Origin: CAVYGN01 sp963796325
GTDB taxonomy: Bacteria > Spirochaetota > Brevinematia > Brevinematales > JAOACQ01
Length of the DNA: 64,000 nucleotides
Reading direction: 5' to 3'
NCBI GenBank assembly: GCA_963796325.1
Contig: CAWCLF010000001.1
Location: 2,542,001 to 2,606,000 of the forward strand
The stretch's first letter is position 1. Every line of letters begins with the position of its first letter. The notes beneath the pieces are model-generated. The model made no database searches. It worked only from the letters and a program-made list of their open reading frames with translations, and had not been told where the DNA came from. Shown here piece by piece: positions 42,191 through 50,202 of this stretch. Made by a program: the position numbers and the translations under genes.

Positions 42191-43323
42191 ACAGCCGCCT
42201 GTGTTTTTTTAACGACTTCCTTTACCGAGTCGGTCAGGTTCGAAAATGCAGTAAAACCGTTCGCCTTAAGGATCTCGATCCCTTCCCTGTCGTTGGTGCC
42301 GATAAGCCTGATTACAAGCGGTATTTCTATACGGAATTCTTTCTCGGCTTCAATAAGCCCCATCGCAATATCGTCGCACCTGGTAATACCGCCGAATATA
42401 TTAATAAGTATCGCCTTCACATTTTTATTTCCCGATAATATTTTCAAGCCGTCCACGACCTTCTGCGGGTTTGAACTCCCGCCGATATCCAGGAAATTCG
42501 CAGGCTCCCCGCCGAAATACCTGCAAAGGTCCATCGTGGCCATGGCAAGTCCCGCACCGTTTACCATGCATCCGATGTTTCCGTCAAGGCTTACGAAAGC
42601 GAGCCCTGCCGCATGAGCCCTGCGCTCATCCGGGCTGTATTCCTCGTCGTTTTTCATCGCTTCGAGATTGGGGTGCTTATAGAGGCTGTTGTCGTCGATG
42701 ACTATCTTGGCATCTACAGCGATAAGAGATCCGTACGCATCAACTGCGAGGGGATTGATCTCGAGAAGCGAACAGTCGTTCTCTGTAAATGCATTATACA
42801 TTTTTTTTACAACGCCAAGAAGTTCAAACGCCAGGCCGGGTCCGGCAATTTCCGAAAACATTCCGGGCATCGGGTTATCCCCGGAAAATAATTCGGGGCT
42901 TAAGGGGATCCTGTGTATCTTCCCCGGCGAAGCCAAAGCCGTCTCCTCGATCTCGACTCCTCCCTCGGAGCTTATTATGCATTCTATGGATTTGGATCCG
43001 AAGTCGACGGTAACGGCTGCATAAAATTCCTTTACTATATCGACAGCAGGAGTCACAAGCACATTTTTCACCTTTTCGCCCTTGATTTCCATGCCGAGTA
43101 TGGCCGCTGCGGCAGACCTTGATTCCGCTGCATTCGAGGCGAGCTTGACGCCTCCCGCCTTGCCCCTTCCCCCTGTAAGGACCTGCGCCTTGACTGCGGT
43201 CCTCGCTCCGAATTTTTCGGCAATTCCGTAAGCTTCATCCGGGGTTTGTGCGAGTTCCCCTGCCGGAACATTTATTTTGTATTCCGCAAGTATCTTTTTA
43301 GCCTGGTATTCGAACAATTTCAT
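42187..43323 (-). CDS. sucC: Succinyl-CoA synthetase beta subunit
   Basis: 378 aa ATP-grasp protein: FEYQAKKILAEYKINVPAG, KAQVLTGGRGKAGGVKL, LEINPLAV, CMVNGAGLAMATMDL and the subunit-contact motif NIFGGITRCDDIA. It overlaps sdhB by 4 nt at its start and sucD by 4 nt at its end. The nucleotide preference is not certain from sequence. Confidence 0.96.
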   Translation of the reverse strand: MKLFEYQAKKILAEYKINVPAGELAQTPDEAYGIAEKFGARTAVKAQVLTGGRGKAGGVKLASNAAESRSAAAAILGMEIKGEKVKNVLVTPAVDIVKEFYAAVTVDFGSKSIECIISSEGGVEIEETALASPGKIHRIPLSPELFSGDNPMPGMFSEIAGPGLAFELLGVVKKMYNAFTENDCSLLEINPLAVDAYGSLIAVDAKIVIDDNSLYKHPNLEAMKNDEEYSPDERRAHAAGLAFVSLDGNIGCMVNGAGLAMATMDLCRYFGGEPANFLDIGGSSNPQKVVDGLKILSGNKNVKAILINIFGGITRCDDIAMGLIEAEKEFRIEIPLVIRLIGTNDREGIEILKANGFTAFSNLTDSVKEVVKKTQAAV

Positions 43324-44042
43324 AATGCGCCCTCTTTAAACCTGTCGATCCTGTTCTTTGTAAGGTTTATGTTCTTTGTCACTTTGATCCCCCTCGGACA
43401 GACTTTCGTACAGAAGAACATATTCCGGCATGCTCTCACTCCGTCCGGTTTGTCCAGAACATCGAGCCTGTCGGCAAGCCCTTCATCCCTCGAATCGAAT
43501 ACAAACCTTGCCGCCTGGACAATTGCCGCCGGGCCGATAAACCGGGGATTGATTTCCCTTTCCACCGGGCAGGCGGAAAAGCAAGCCGCGCATAGTATGC
43601 ATTTGGTAGCATCGTCGAATTTCTCCCTGTCTTCAGGGCTCTGGAGTCTTTCCTTTTTAGCAGGCGGGTTCCTGTTTATGAGATAAGGCTTAACTATCCT
43701 GTAATTTTCAAAGAATTTTTCGAAATCGACCATGAGATCGCGCTGGACGGGCAGGGATTTCAGCGGTTCTATCTTTATTACGCTGCTGCCTTCCGTTACG
43801 GCGTCCTTTATGAGCGTTTTGCAAGCAAGCTTCTCCACGCCGTTTATCACCATCGCATCGGAACCGCAAATTCCATGGGCGCAGCTCTTCCTGAAGGCCA
43901 GGGTCCCGTCCATAAAGTTCCTGACATGCATCAGGACGCCGAGAAGCCTGTCCGACGGGTCGGCTTCGACCTTGTAATCCCTGAAATAAGGCTCTTTGTC
44001 CTTCTCAGGATCGTATCTTTTGACTCTTAAAATAACTTCCAT
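43320..44042 (-). CDS. sdhB: Succinate dehydrogenase/fumarate reductase iron-sulfur subunit
   Basis: About 240 aa. [2Fe-2S] ferredoxin domain with SCAHGICGSDAMVINGVEKLAC, where the fourth ligand position is Asp as in many SdhB. [4Fe-4S] CILCAACFSACP and [3Fe-4S] CRNMFFCTKVCP motifs follow. The frame opens at a GTG (44049-44051), but the GAGAAGG Shine-Dalgarno is better spaced for the ATG at 44040-44042. It passes electrons from SdhA to a membrane quinone site, yet no anchor gene follows: sucC starts with a 4-nt overlap. Confidence 0.95.
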   Translation of the reverse strand: MEVILRVKRYDPEKDKEPYFRDYKVEADPSDRLLGVLMHVRNFMDGTLAFRKSCAHGICGSDAMVINGVEKLACKTLIKDAVTEGSSVIKIEPLKSLPVQRDLMVDFEKFFENYRIVKPYLINRNPPAKKERLQSPEDREKFDDATKCILCAACFSACPVEREINPRFIGPAAIVQAARFVFDSRDEGLADRLDVLDKPDGVRACRNMFFCTKVCPRGIKVTKNINLTKNRIDRFKEGAL

Positions 44043-44055
44043 CTTCCGCACCTTC

Positions 44056-45792
44056 TCAATATGTCCTCGGTTTCGGTTTGAACATCGAAAGGTCCACTGT
44101 CCTGTATCCGATATTTATCTTCCCGTTTTCGAACCTGGCAAAAGTATGCTTCAGCCAGGCTTCGTCGTTTCTCTCTTTATAATCATCCCTGGAATGCGCC
44201 CCCCTCGTTTCGGTCCTGTTCAGGGCCGAAACTGCAGTCGCCTGGGCGATATCGAGAAGATTGCCCAATTCCAGGATGTCAAGAATATCGGTATTGAAGC
44301 GCTTATTACCGTCCCTGGCCCTGACATCCACGTATCTCTCTTTCAATCCGGAGACTCCCTCGACCGCTTTTCTCATGTCGGCCTCATTCCTGAAAATACC
44401 GACATTTTCCATCATCATATCCTGCATTTCCTCTTTTATCGCACCTGCATCGATTCCTTGTTTCCCGTCCAGGAGCCTGTCCCTTTTACTCACGGCGGCA
44501 TCCTTGTCGCTTTCAAGAACCCTGCCGAAATCGGAATCCCTGATGCATCCGGCCATATCGATCCCCGCCCTCTTCCCGAAAACAACCAGGTCGACCAGGC
44601 TGTTCGTACCCAGCCTGTTCGCCCCATGGACCGAAACGCAGGCGCATTCGCCCGCCGCATAAAGCCCTTCGTAAACGTCTCCTTCAGCATTCCTCAGGAC
44701 CCTTCCGTTAGTATCGGTGGGGATCCCTCCCATCGCATAATGTGCGGTCGGCTGGACGGGGATAGGCTTTTCCGAAGGATCGATGCCCAGGTAGTTAAGA
44801 CAAAATTCCGTTATATCGGGGAGTTTTGAATATATTATGTCCTTGCCGAGCCGGGTCGCATCGAGTAACACGAAATCGTCGATTTTGCGGTCGCCCCTGA
44901 CTCCGTTCCCTTTTTTGATCTCGAGAAGGATGGCCCTTGAAATGAGGTCCCTGGGCGCGAGGTCGAGAAGCGTCGGGGCGTATTCCTGCATGAAAGGCTC
45001 TCCCAGCCTATTCCTCAATATGCCGCCTTCGCCCCGGACGGCTTCGGTTATAAGTATTCCCATACCTCTTATGCCGGTGGGGTGGAACTGAAAAAATTCC
45101 ATGTCCATCAGGGGAACGCCTTTCCTGAAAAGTACCGCCGGCCCGTCTCCGGTGTTGGCGTACGCGTTTGAAGTCGTTTTGAAGATCCTGCCGAAACCGC
45201 CGGTGGCGAACATCACGCACTTTGCCTTGAAAATATGGATTTCCCCGGTCTTCAATTCCAGCACTACTATCCCGCTGCATTTATTCTTTTCAAGAATGAT
45301 ATCCATTACAAAATATTCGCTAAAAAATGAGACATTGTTTTTTATGCACTGCTGGTAAAGAGTCTGCATGATCATGTGCCCGGTCCTGTCCGCCGCGTAG
45401 CATGCGCGCCTGACGGGAGCCTCGCCGAAGTTCCTGGTATGGCCGCCGAACCTTCTCTGGTCTATCAGGCCGTCCGGCGTCCTTGAAAAGGGAAGCCCCC
45501 TGTTTTCAAGGTCGTATACCGCATTGACCGCTTCTTCAACGAGGATTTTCGCTGCATTCTGATCCACAAGATAATCGCCCCCCTTGATAGTATCGAAGGC
45601 ATGCCATTCCGGCCTGTCCTCTTCAAGGTTGCCGAGCGCCGCTCCTATCCCGCCCTGCGCTGTCCCGGTATGGCTGCGGACCGGATAGAGTTTTGACAGG
45701 ACTGCGGTTTTACCCTCCGCGCTTGCTTCGAGTGCCGCGTACAGGCCTGCTCCGCCGGCGCCGACGATTACCGCATCATATTCGTATATCAT
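44056..45792 (-). CDS. sdhA: Succinate dehydrogenase flavoprotein subunit
   Basis: 578 aa. FAD-binding VIVGAGGAGLYAALEA, covalent-FAD His41 (VRSHTGTAQGGIGA), FQFHPTGIRGMGILITEA, TAHYAMGGIPTD and the catalytic Arg region HGANRLGTNSLVDLVVFG. The covalent-FAD and active-site motifs are those of succinate dehydrogenase/fumarate reductase rather than soluble L-aspartate oxidase. It lies 15 nt after acn and closely precedes sdhB. The direction of the reaction in vivo cannot be read from the sequence. Confidence 0.95.
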   Translation of the reverse strand: MIYEYDAVIVGAGGAGLYAALEASAEGKTAVLSKLYPVRSHTGTAQGGIGAALGNLEEDRPEWHAFDTIKGGDYLVDQNAAKILVEEAVNAVYDLENRGLPFSRTPDGLIDQRRFGGHTRNFGEAPVRRACYAADRTGHMIMQTLYQQCIKNNVSFFSEYFVMDIILEKNKCSGIVVLELKTGEIHIFKAKCVMFATGGFGRIFKTTSNAYANTGDGPAVLFRKGVPLMDMEFFQFHPTGIRGMGILITEAVRGEGGILRNRLGEPFMQEYAPTLLDLAPRDLISRAILLEIKKGNGVRGDRKIDDFVLLDATRLGKDIIYSKLPDITEFCLNYLGIDPSEKPIPVQPTAHYAMGGIPTDTNGRVLRNAEGDVYEGLYAAGECACVSVHGANRLGTNSLVDLVVFGKRAGIDMAGCIRDSDFGRVLESDKDAAVSKRDRLLDGKQGIDAGAIKEEMQDMMMENVGIFRNEADMRKAVEGVSGLKERYVDVRARDGNKRFNTDILDILELGNLLDIAQATAVSALNRTETRGAHSRDDYKERNDEAWLKHTFARFENGKINIGYRTVDLSMFKPKPRTY

Positions 45793-45807
45793 TAAATCGC
45801 TCCCGGA

Positions 45808-47727
45808 TTATTCTTCACGGGCAAGGTTCAGGATGCCTCCCGCAATGAGTATCTTCCTCTGCCTGGGAGATACATCGAGAACCGTCATTATCTTTTTTCC
45901 ATTTACTTCGACCGGAATCTCGGCATCGCCGTTCTCTATCATTTTCCTGACTCCCTTTATACCGAGCCTGTCGCCCTGTTTAATGGAACTGTAATCGTTC
46001 TTGTCTTTGAACAATAGCGGCAGTATGCCGAAATCTATGAGATTGTCCTTGTGAATGCGGGCGATGCTCTTGGCAAGCTTTATCCTGATGCCCAGGAAAC
46101 GCGGGGCAAGCGCAGCATGCTCCCTTGAGGAACCCTGGCCGTAATTTTCACCCGCCACAACAGCGCCGCTCCCCTTTTCCATCGCCCTTTCGGCGAATTT
46201 TTCATCTATGACGTCGAATACAAACTCGCTGATCTTCGCAATATTGCTCCTGAAGGGAAGGGCCCTGTTCCCGGCCGGCATGATAATATCGGTGCTTATA
46301 TTATCTTCCACCTTGATGATCACTTCGCACTCGAGATTTTCCGGCAGTGACTCGAACCTCGGCAGAGGCTGTATATTCGGCCCTTTTATCAATTCGACAT
46401 CGGCTGAAACTGCCGCAGGTTTTATGAACCAGTCCATGTTGAAAACGTATCTTTCAGGATAGGGTATTTCGGGGTATGTTCCGTAAGTCCTGGGGTCGGT
46501 TATTCTGCCGGTTAAAGCCGAAGATGCCGCCGTTTCGGGGGAGCACAGATATACCGCATCGTCCCTGGTGCCGCTCCTTCCCTTGAAATTTCTTGGAAAT
46601 GTCCTCAGGGAATTAGTCCCGCTTCCGGGAGCCTGCCCTATCCCTATGCAGCCCAGGCATCCGGGTTCATGGACCCTGGCGCCGGCTTCGATAAAATCCT
46701 TGATTCCTCCCATATTGAGTACGTTTTCAAGCGTTTCCCTGCTGCCGGTATTGATCTCGAAACTCACCTGCGGGTGCCTTTGCCTGCCCTTTACCATCCG
46801 GGCCGCTATCATAAAATCCCTGTAGCTTCCGTTGCAGGAAGAGCCTATTATAACCTGGTGAATATCTATATGGCCGAGTTCCTTCGCCGGCTTCACATTG
46901 TCCGGGCTTGAAGGGCAGGCGACAAGGGGTTCTATTTCCGACAGGTCAAGCTCGGTATTGATATCGAAAACCGCGCCGTTTTCAGTCGAGAGTTCCGACC
47001 AGTCGCTTTCCCTGCTTTCCATGCGGAGGTAATTCCTGGTTATCTCGTCGGAAGGGAAGATCGCGGCTGTCAGGCCCATATCGACCCCCATATTGGCAAT
47101 TGTCGCCCTGGCCGCAAAATCGAGATTCTTAACGCCGGGGCCGTAAAATTCCATGATTTTACCGAGACCGCCGTTGGCCCTGTAAACCCTCAGAAGCTGG
47201 AGGATCACATCCTTGCCCGAAACGAAATTCTGGAGTTTGCCGGTCACATAAACCCCCCATATCTTCGGCGTTATGATATGATAAGGTTTCCCTGCCATCG
47301 CCATAGCCACTTCAATTCCCCCGGCGCCCATTGCGAGCATCCCGAGGCAGCCGCCGGTAGTCGTATGGCTGTCGGAACCCAGCAGGGTTTTCCCGGGTAC
47401 GCCGAACCTCTGCCTGTGTATGTGATGGGAAACTCCGTTTCCGGCCGGCGACAGAAGCACTCCGTACTTTGCCGCAGCAGATTGAAGGAAACGGTGATCG
47501 TCTGCATTTTTGAAATCCGTCTGTATGATATTATGGTCGATATAACTTACTGCGAGATCCACCCTGACCCTTTCAATGTCCAGAGTTTCAAATTCAAGAT
47601 AGACCATGGTCCCTGTGGCATCCTGCGTCAGGGTCTGGTCGATTTTTATTCCTATCTCTTCGCCGGCTGCGAGTTTTCCTTCGGCGATATGGCCGGTTAA
47701 AAGTTTTTCAGCTATTGTGCCTTTCAT
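45808..47727 (-). CDS. acn: Aconitate hydratase (about 640-residue type)
   Basis: 639 aa from the ATG at 47725-47727, which has GGAGGG 6 nt upstream. A longer frame to 47808 lacks such a signal and crosses the promoter. [4Fe-4S] cysteines are in SSCNGSYRDFM and GCLGCIG. Active-site stretches are LGSDSHTTTGGCLGML, and in the swivelling domain GENYGQGSSREHAALAPRFLG. The length and motif pattern resemble the mitochondrial-like/aconitase-X-free short class rather than the 890-aa AcnA. First gene of the TCA operon. Confidence 0.93.
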   Translation of the reverse strand: MKGTIAEKLLTGHIAEGKLAAGEEIGIKIDQTLTQDATGTMVYLEFETLDIERVRVDLAVSYIDHNIIQTDFKNADDHRFLQSAAAKYGVLLSPAGNGVSHHIHRQRFGVPGKTLLGSDSHTTTGGCLGMLAMGAGGIEVAMAMAGKPYHIITPKIWGVYVTGKLQNFVSGKDVILQLLRVYRANGGLGKIMEFYGPGVKNLDFAARATIANMGVDMGLTAAIFPSDEITRNYLRMESRESDWSELSTENGAVFDINTELDLSEIEPLVACPSSPDNVKPAKELGHIDIHQVIIGSSCNGSYRDFMIAARMVKGRQRHPQVSFEINTGSRETLENVLNMGGIKDFIEAGARVHEPGCLGCIGIGQAPGSGTNSLRTFPRNFKGRSGTRDDAVYLCSPETAASSALTGRITDPRTYGTYPEIPYPERYVFNMDWFIKPAAVSADVELIKGPNIQPLPRFESLPENLECEVIIKVEDNISTDIIMPAGNRALPFRSNIAKISEFVFDVIDEKFAERAMEKGSGAVVAGENYGQGSSREHAALAPRFLGIRIKLAKSIARIHKDNLIDFGILPLLFKDKNDYSSIKQGDRLGIKGVRKMIENGDAEIPVEVNGKKIMTVLDVSPRQRKILIAGGILNLAREE

Positions 47728-47813
47728 TATAACCCTCCGCATCAATCTTTTATGTAAAGGAATGTTAACGGCAAGAGTCTGACTAAACTTTTTTGGAAAC
47801 CGGGACAATTAAA

Positions 47814-47842
47814 ATTTAATCGAATCAAACATAGGTAGTCAA
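47814..47842 (-). promoter_or_regulatory. Predicted promoter of the acn-sdhAB-sucCDAB-lpd-gltA operon
   Basis: Minus strand TTGACT (47837-47842), 17 bp and TTAAAT (47814-47819), about 87 nt before the acn ATG. The nearby TGACTACC and inverted AAATTTAAT words could be regulator sites but none is recognised. Confidence 0.5.
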
Positions 47843-47905
47843 GCAATTTGCAATCTAAATTTTCTTTGATAATCTCATAGAGGCGATCCGGCAACACGGG
47901 TCCTG

Positions 47906-47934
47906 TTGTATTTTTCGGATTGTTGGCTTACAAT
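47906..47934 (+). promoter_or_regulatory. Predicted ptsP promoter
   Basis: TTGTAT (47906-47911), 17 bp and TACAAT (47929-47934), 36 nt before the ATG at 47971. Its -10 lies inside the longer possible frame beginning at TTG 47920, which argues for the later start. Confidence 0.55.
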
Positions 47935-47970
47935 TATACCAATAAAAACCCTGGTCCGGAAGTCGATATT

Positions 47971-50202
47971 ATGAAAAACGCGGATTATAAGGCCTTTATA
48001 GGTGAACTCAGGAAATTATTCAAGGAAAGCTCGGAGTCGCAGTCTATTTTCGACAGTACCGTCAGGATGGTGTCGGAATTGATCGAATGCGACGCCGGGT
48101 CGATTTATATTTATAACGAAGGAACGGATTCCCTTGTACTTTCTGCAGAGCATGATAAGGCTGCCGATCCTGTACACCGGTACAGGTCAAAGATCATGGA
48201 AGGTCTTGCAGGCCTTTCCATAAGGGAGTCGAGGGTCATTTATGAAAAAAATTCCGGCGATTCTTCGGGGGACGGATCGGTCGATTCGCTGGTCGCCCTT
48301 CCCATAGTCCGGGGTCTTGAAAAGATCGGCGTCCTGGTTCTTGCACGGGACAGGAAAATACAGTTCTCGGACGACGAAATAAACCTGTCGAAGCTGATAA
48401 CGGGGCAGCTTGCCGATCTGATCGATTCAAGATTCATGCTCTATATGATAAACCGTTCGAAAAACGTTCAGCCTTTTAAGAAAGAGGAAGAAAGTTTCTT
48501 CAGGGGAAGGATCATTTCGGAAGGCTATCGCTATTCAGGCATATATTTTTTCGATCAGATAAAACAGTTCGAAATATTTAAAAAGATGAAAATCGATAAA
48601 CCCTGTTCAAAAGAGATGTTCCTGGAAGCGGTCGAAACGACTTCTCTTGAATTAAAAGAACTCCAGAACAAGATAAAGAACGAATTTTCCGAAGCGGGTT
48701 CCATGCTTTTCGAAACCCATCTTATGATCCTGAAAGACGGCAGTTTTACGGGGGAAATGATAAAACAGATCGATAAGGGCGAAAGTCCCTCGGCGGCTGT
48801 CATAAGGGTCTCTTCGGCATTGGTCGGCAAGCTCCGGTCCAGCGGAAATCAATACATAGCTGAAAAGGCAAAAGATATAGAGGATATAGCGATAAGGCTC
48901 CTGAGAAACCTTATCGGCGAAATCGACGTCCTGCCGGCCATAAGCGGCAAAATAGTCATTGCCAGAGAACTGCTTCTTTCCAGCCTGATCAGGCTTTATT
49001 CGGAAAAGGCGGGAGGTCTTATTCTCCTTGAAGGCGGAGTTACATCCCACCTTTCGATACTGGCCCGTTCCCTGAAAATACCGAGTGTTATCGTTGACAA
49101 TGCAAAACTGATGGACCTTCCGGCAAACTCGAAGATACTGCTTGACGCCGAAACGGGATTGATATATATAAATCCGGGCAGCCTGGTAACAGAAAAGTAC
49201 GCTGAAAGGAACAAGGTCAGAATAGAACTTGACTCGCGAATTCAGGGCTTGAAGAAGATCACGGAGACGCTCGACAGGGTAAGGATAAAATTAATGGTCA
49301 ATATCAACCTGATCAGCGATCTTAAAACGGCCGAGAAAATCCCTTACGACGGCATAGGCCTTTACAGGACGGAATTTCCCTTTTTGATCAGGCGAAATTT
49401 TCCGGACGAAGAGGCCCAGTACAGGATTTATAAAAATATTGTCGACGGAGCGCACGGTAAAGAAGTAGTTTTCAGGACCCTCGATATAGGCGGCGACAAA
49501 ATACTGCCTTATTATAATATTCAAAATGAAAAAAACCCTTTCCTCGGAATGCGTTCCATCAGATTTTCACTGAAAAATGAGGATATTTTCAAGCAGCAGC
49601 TCAGGGCGATGCTCAGGGCCGGCGCCGGCGCCCGCATAAAGATCATGTTCCCGATGGTTTCATCCATAGAGGAATTCAATGCCTCGAAAAGGCTGCTCCT
49701 GGAATGCCGCGGATCTCTTGAAAAGGATAATCTCCCTTATGCCGCCGATTTTAAAACAGGTATGATGGTAGAAGTGCCTTCGGCTGTCGAAATAATGAAC
49801 GATCTTGTAAAAGTTTCCGAATTTTTCTCGATAGGCTCCAACGACCTTGTCCAGTATATGCTTGCCGTCGACAGGACGAACGAAAAGACAGCCGATCTCT
49901 ACATAACCCATCATCCTGCCGTCCTCAGGGCTATTTACCGGGTCATTACCTCCTGCGTAAGGCATAACAGGGAAGTTGCGATCTGCGGCGATATGGCAAA
50001 CAATAAAAAATATGTTACTTTCCTTGTAGGCTGCGGCATCCGCAATATCAGCGTCGAGCCTAAAAGTTTCCCGGCCGTCCAGGAAGAAATTTCAAAAATC
50101 GACACCGGGAAAGCTGAAACTGCAGTCAGGAGGATTTTAAGACAGAGCTCCTTTAACAGGATCGGTGAGATACTCGATGAAAACATACATTCAGGGTCTT
50201 AG
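47971..50202 (+). CDS. ptsP: GAF-domain PTS enzyme I (PtsP/EI-Ntr type)
   Basis: 743 aa. GAF sensor domain (about 15-150, with CDAGSIYIYNEG and SLVALPIVRG), PEP-utilising N-terminal and mobile domains with phospho-His in GGVTSHLSILARSLKIPSV, then the TIM barrel with GIGLYRTEFPFL, FRTLDIGGDKILPYY, MFPMVSSIEEF, SIGSNDLVQYMLAVDR and ICGDMANNKKYV. It transfers phosphate from PEP to an NPr/HPr-like carrier, usually for nitrogen or carbon regulation, with the GAF domain sensing an unknown ligand. Its partner carrier is not in the window. It converges on the LacI-GGDEF gene with a 12-nt overlap. Confidence 0.92.
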   Translation: MKNADYKAFIGELRKLFKESSESQSIFDSTVRMVSELIECDAGSIYIYNEGTDSLVLSAEHDKAADPVHRYRSKIMEGLAGLSIRESRVIYEKNSGDSSGDGSVDSLVALPIVRGLEKIGVLVLARDRKIQFSDDEINLSKLITGQLADLIDSRFMLYMINRSKNVQPFKKEEESFFRGRIISEGYRYSGIYFFDQIKQFEIFKKMKIDKPCSKEMFLEAVETTSLELKELQNKIKNEFSEAGSMLFETHLMILKDGSFTGEMIKQIDKGESPSAAVIRVSSALVGKLRSSGNQYIAEKAKDIEDIAIRLLRNLIGEIDVLPAISGKIVIARELLLSSLIRLYSEKAGGLILLEGGVTSHLSILARSLKIPSVIVDNAKLMDLPANSKILLDAETGLIYINPGSLVTEKYAERNKVRIELDSRIQGLKKITETLDRVRIKLMVNINLISDLKTAEKIPYDGIGLYRTEFPFLIRRNFPDEEAQYRIYKNIVDGAHGKEVVFRTLDIGGDKILPYYNIQNEKNPFLGMRSIRFSLKNEDIFKQQLRAMLRAGAGARIKIMFPMVSSIEEFNASKRLLLECRGSLEKDNLPYAADFKTGMMVEVPSAVEIMNDLVKVSEFFSIGSNDLVQYMLAVDRTNEKTADLYITHHPAVLRAIYRVITSCVRHNREVAICGDMANNKKYVTFLVGCGIRNISVEPKSFPAVQEEISKIDTGKAETAVRRILRQSSFNRIGEILDENIHSGS

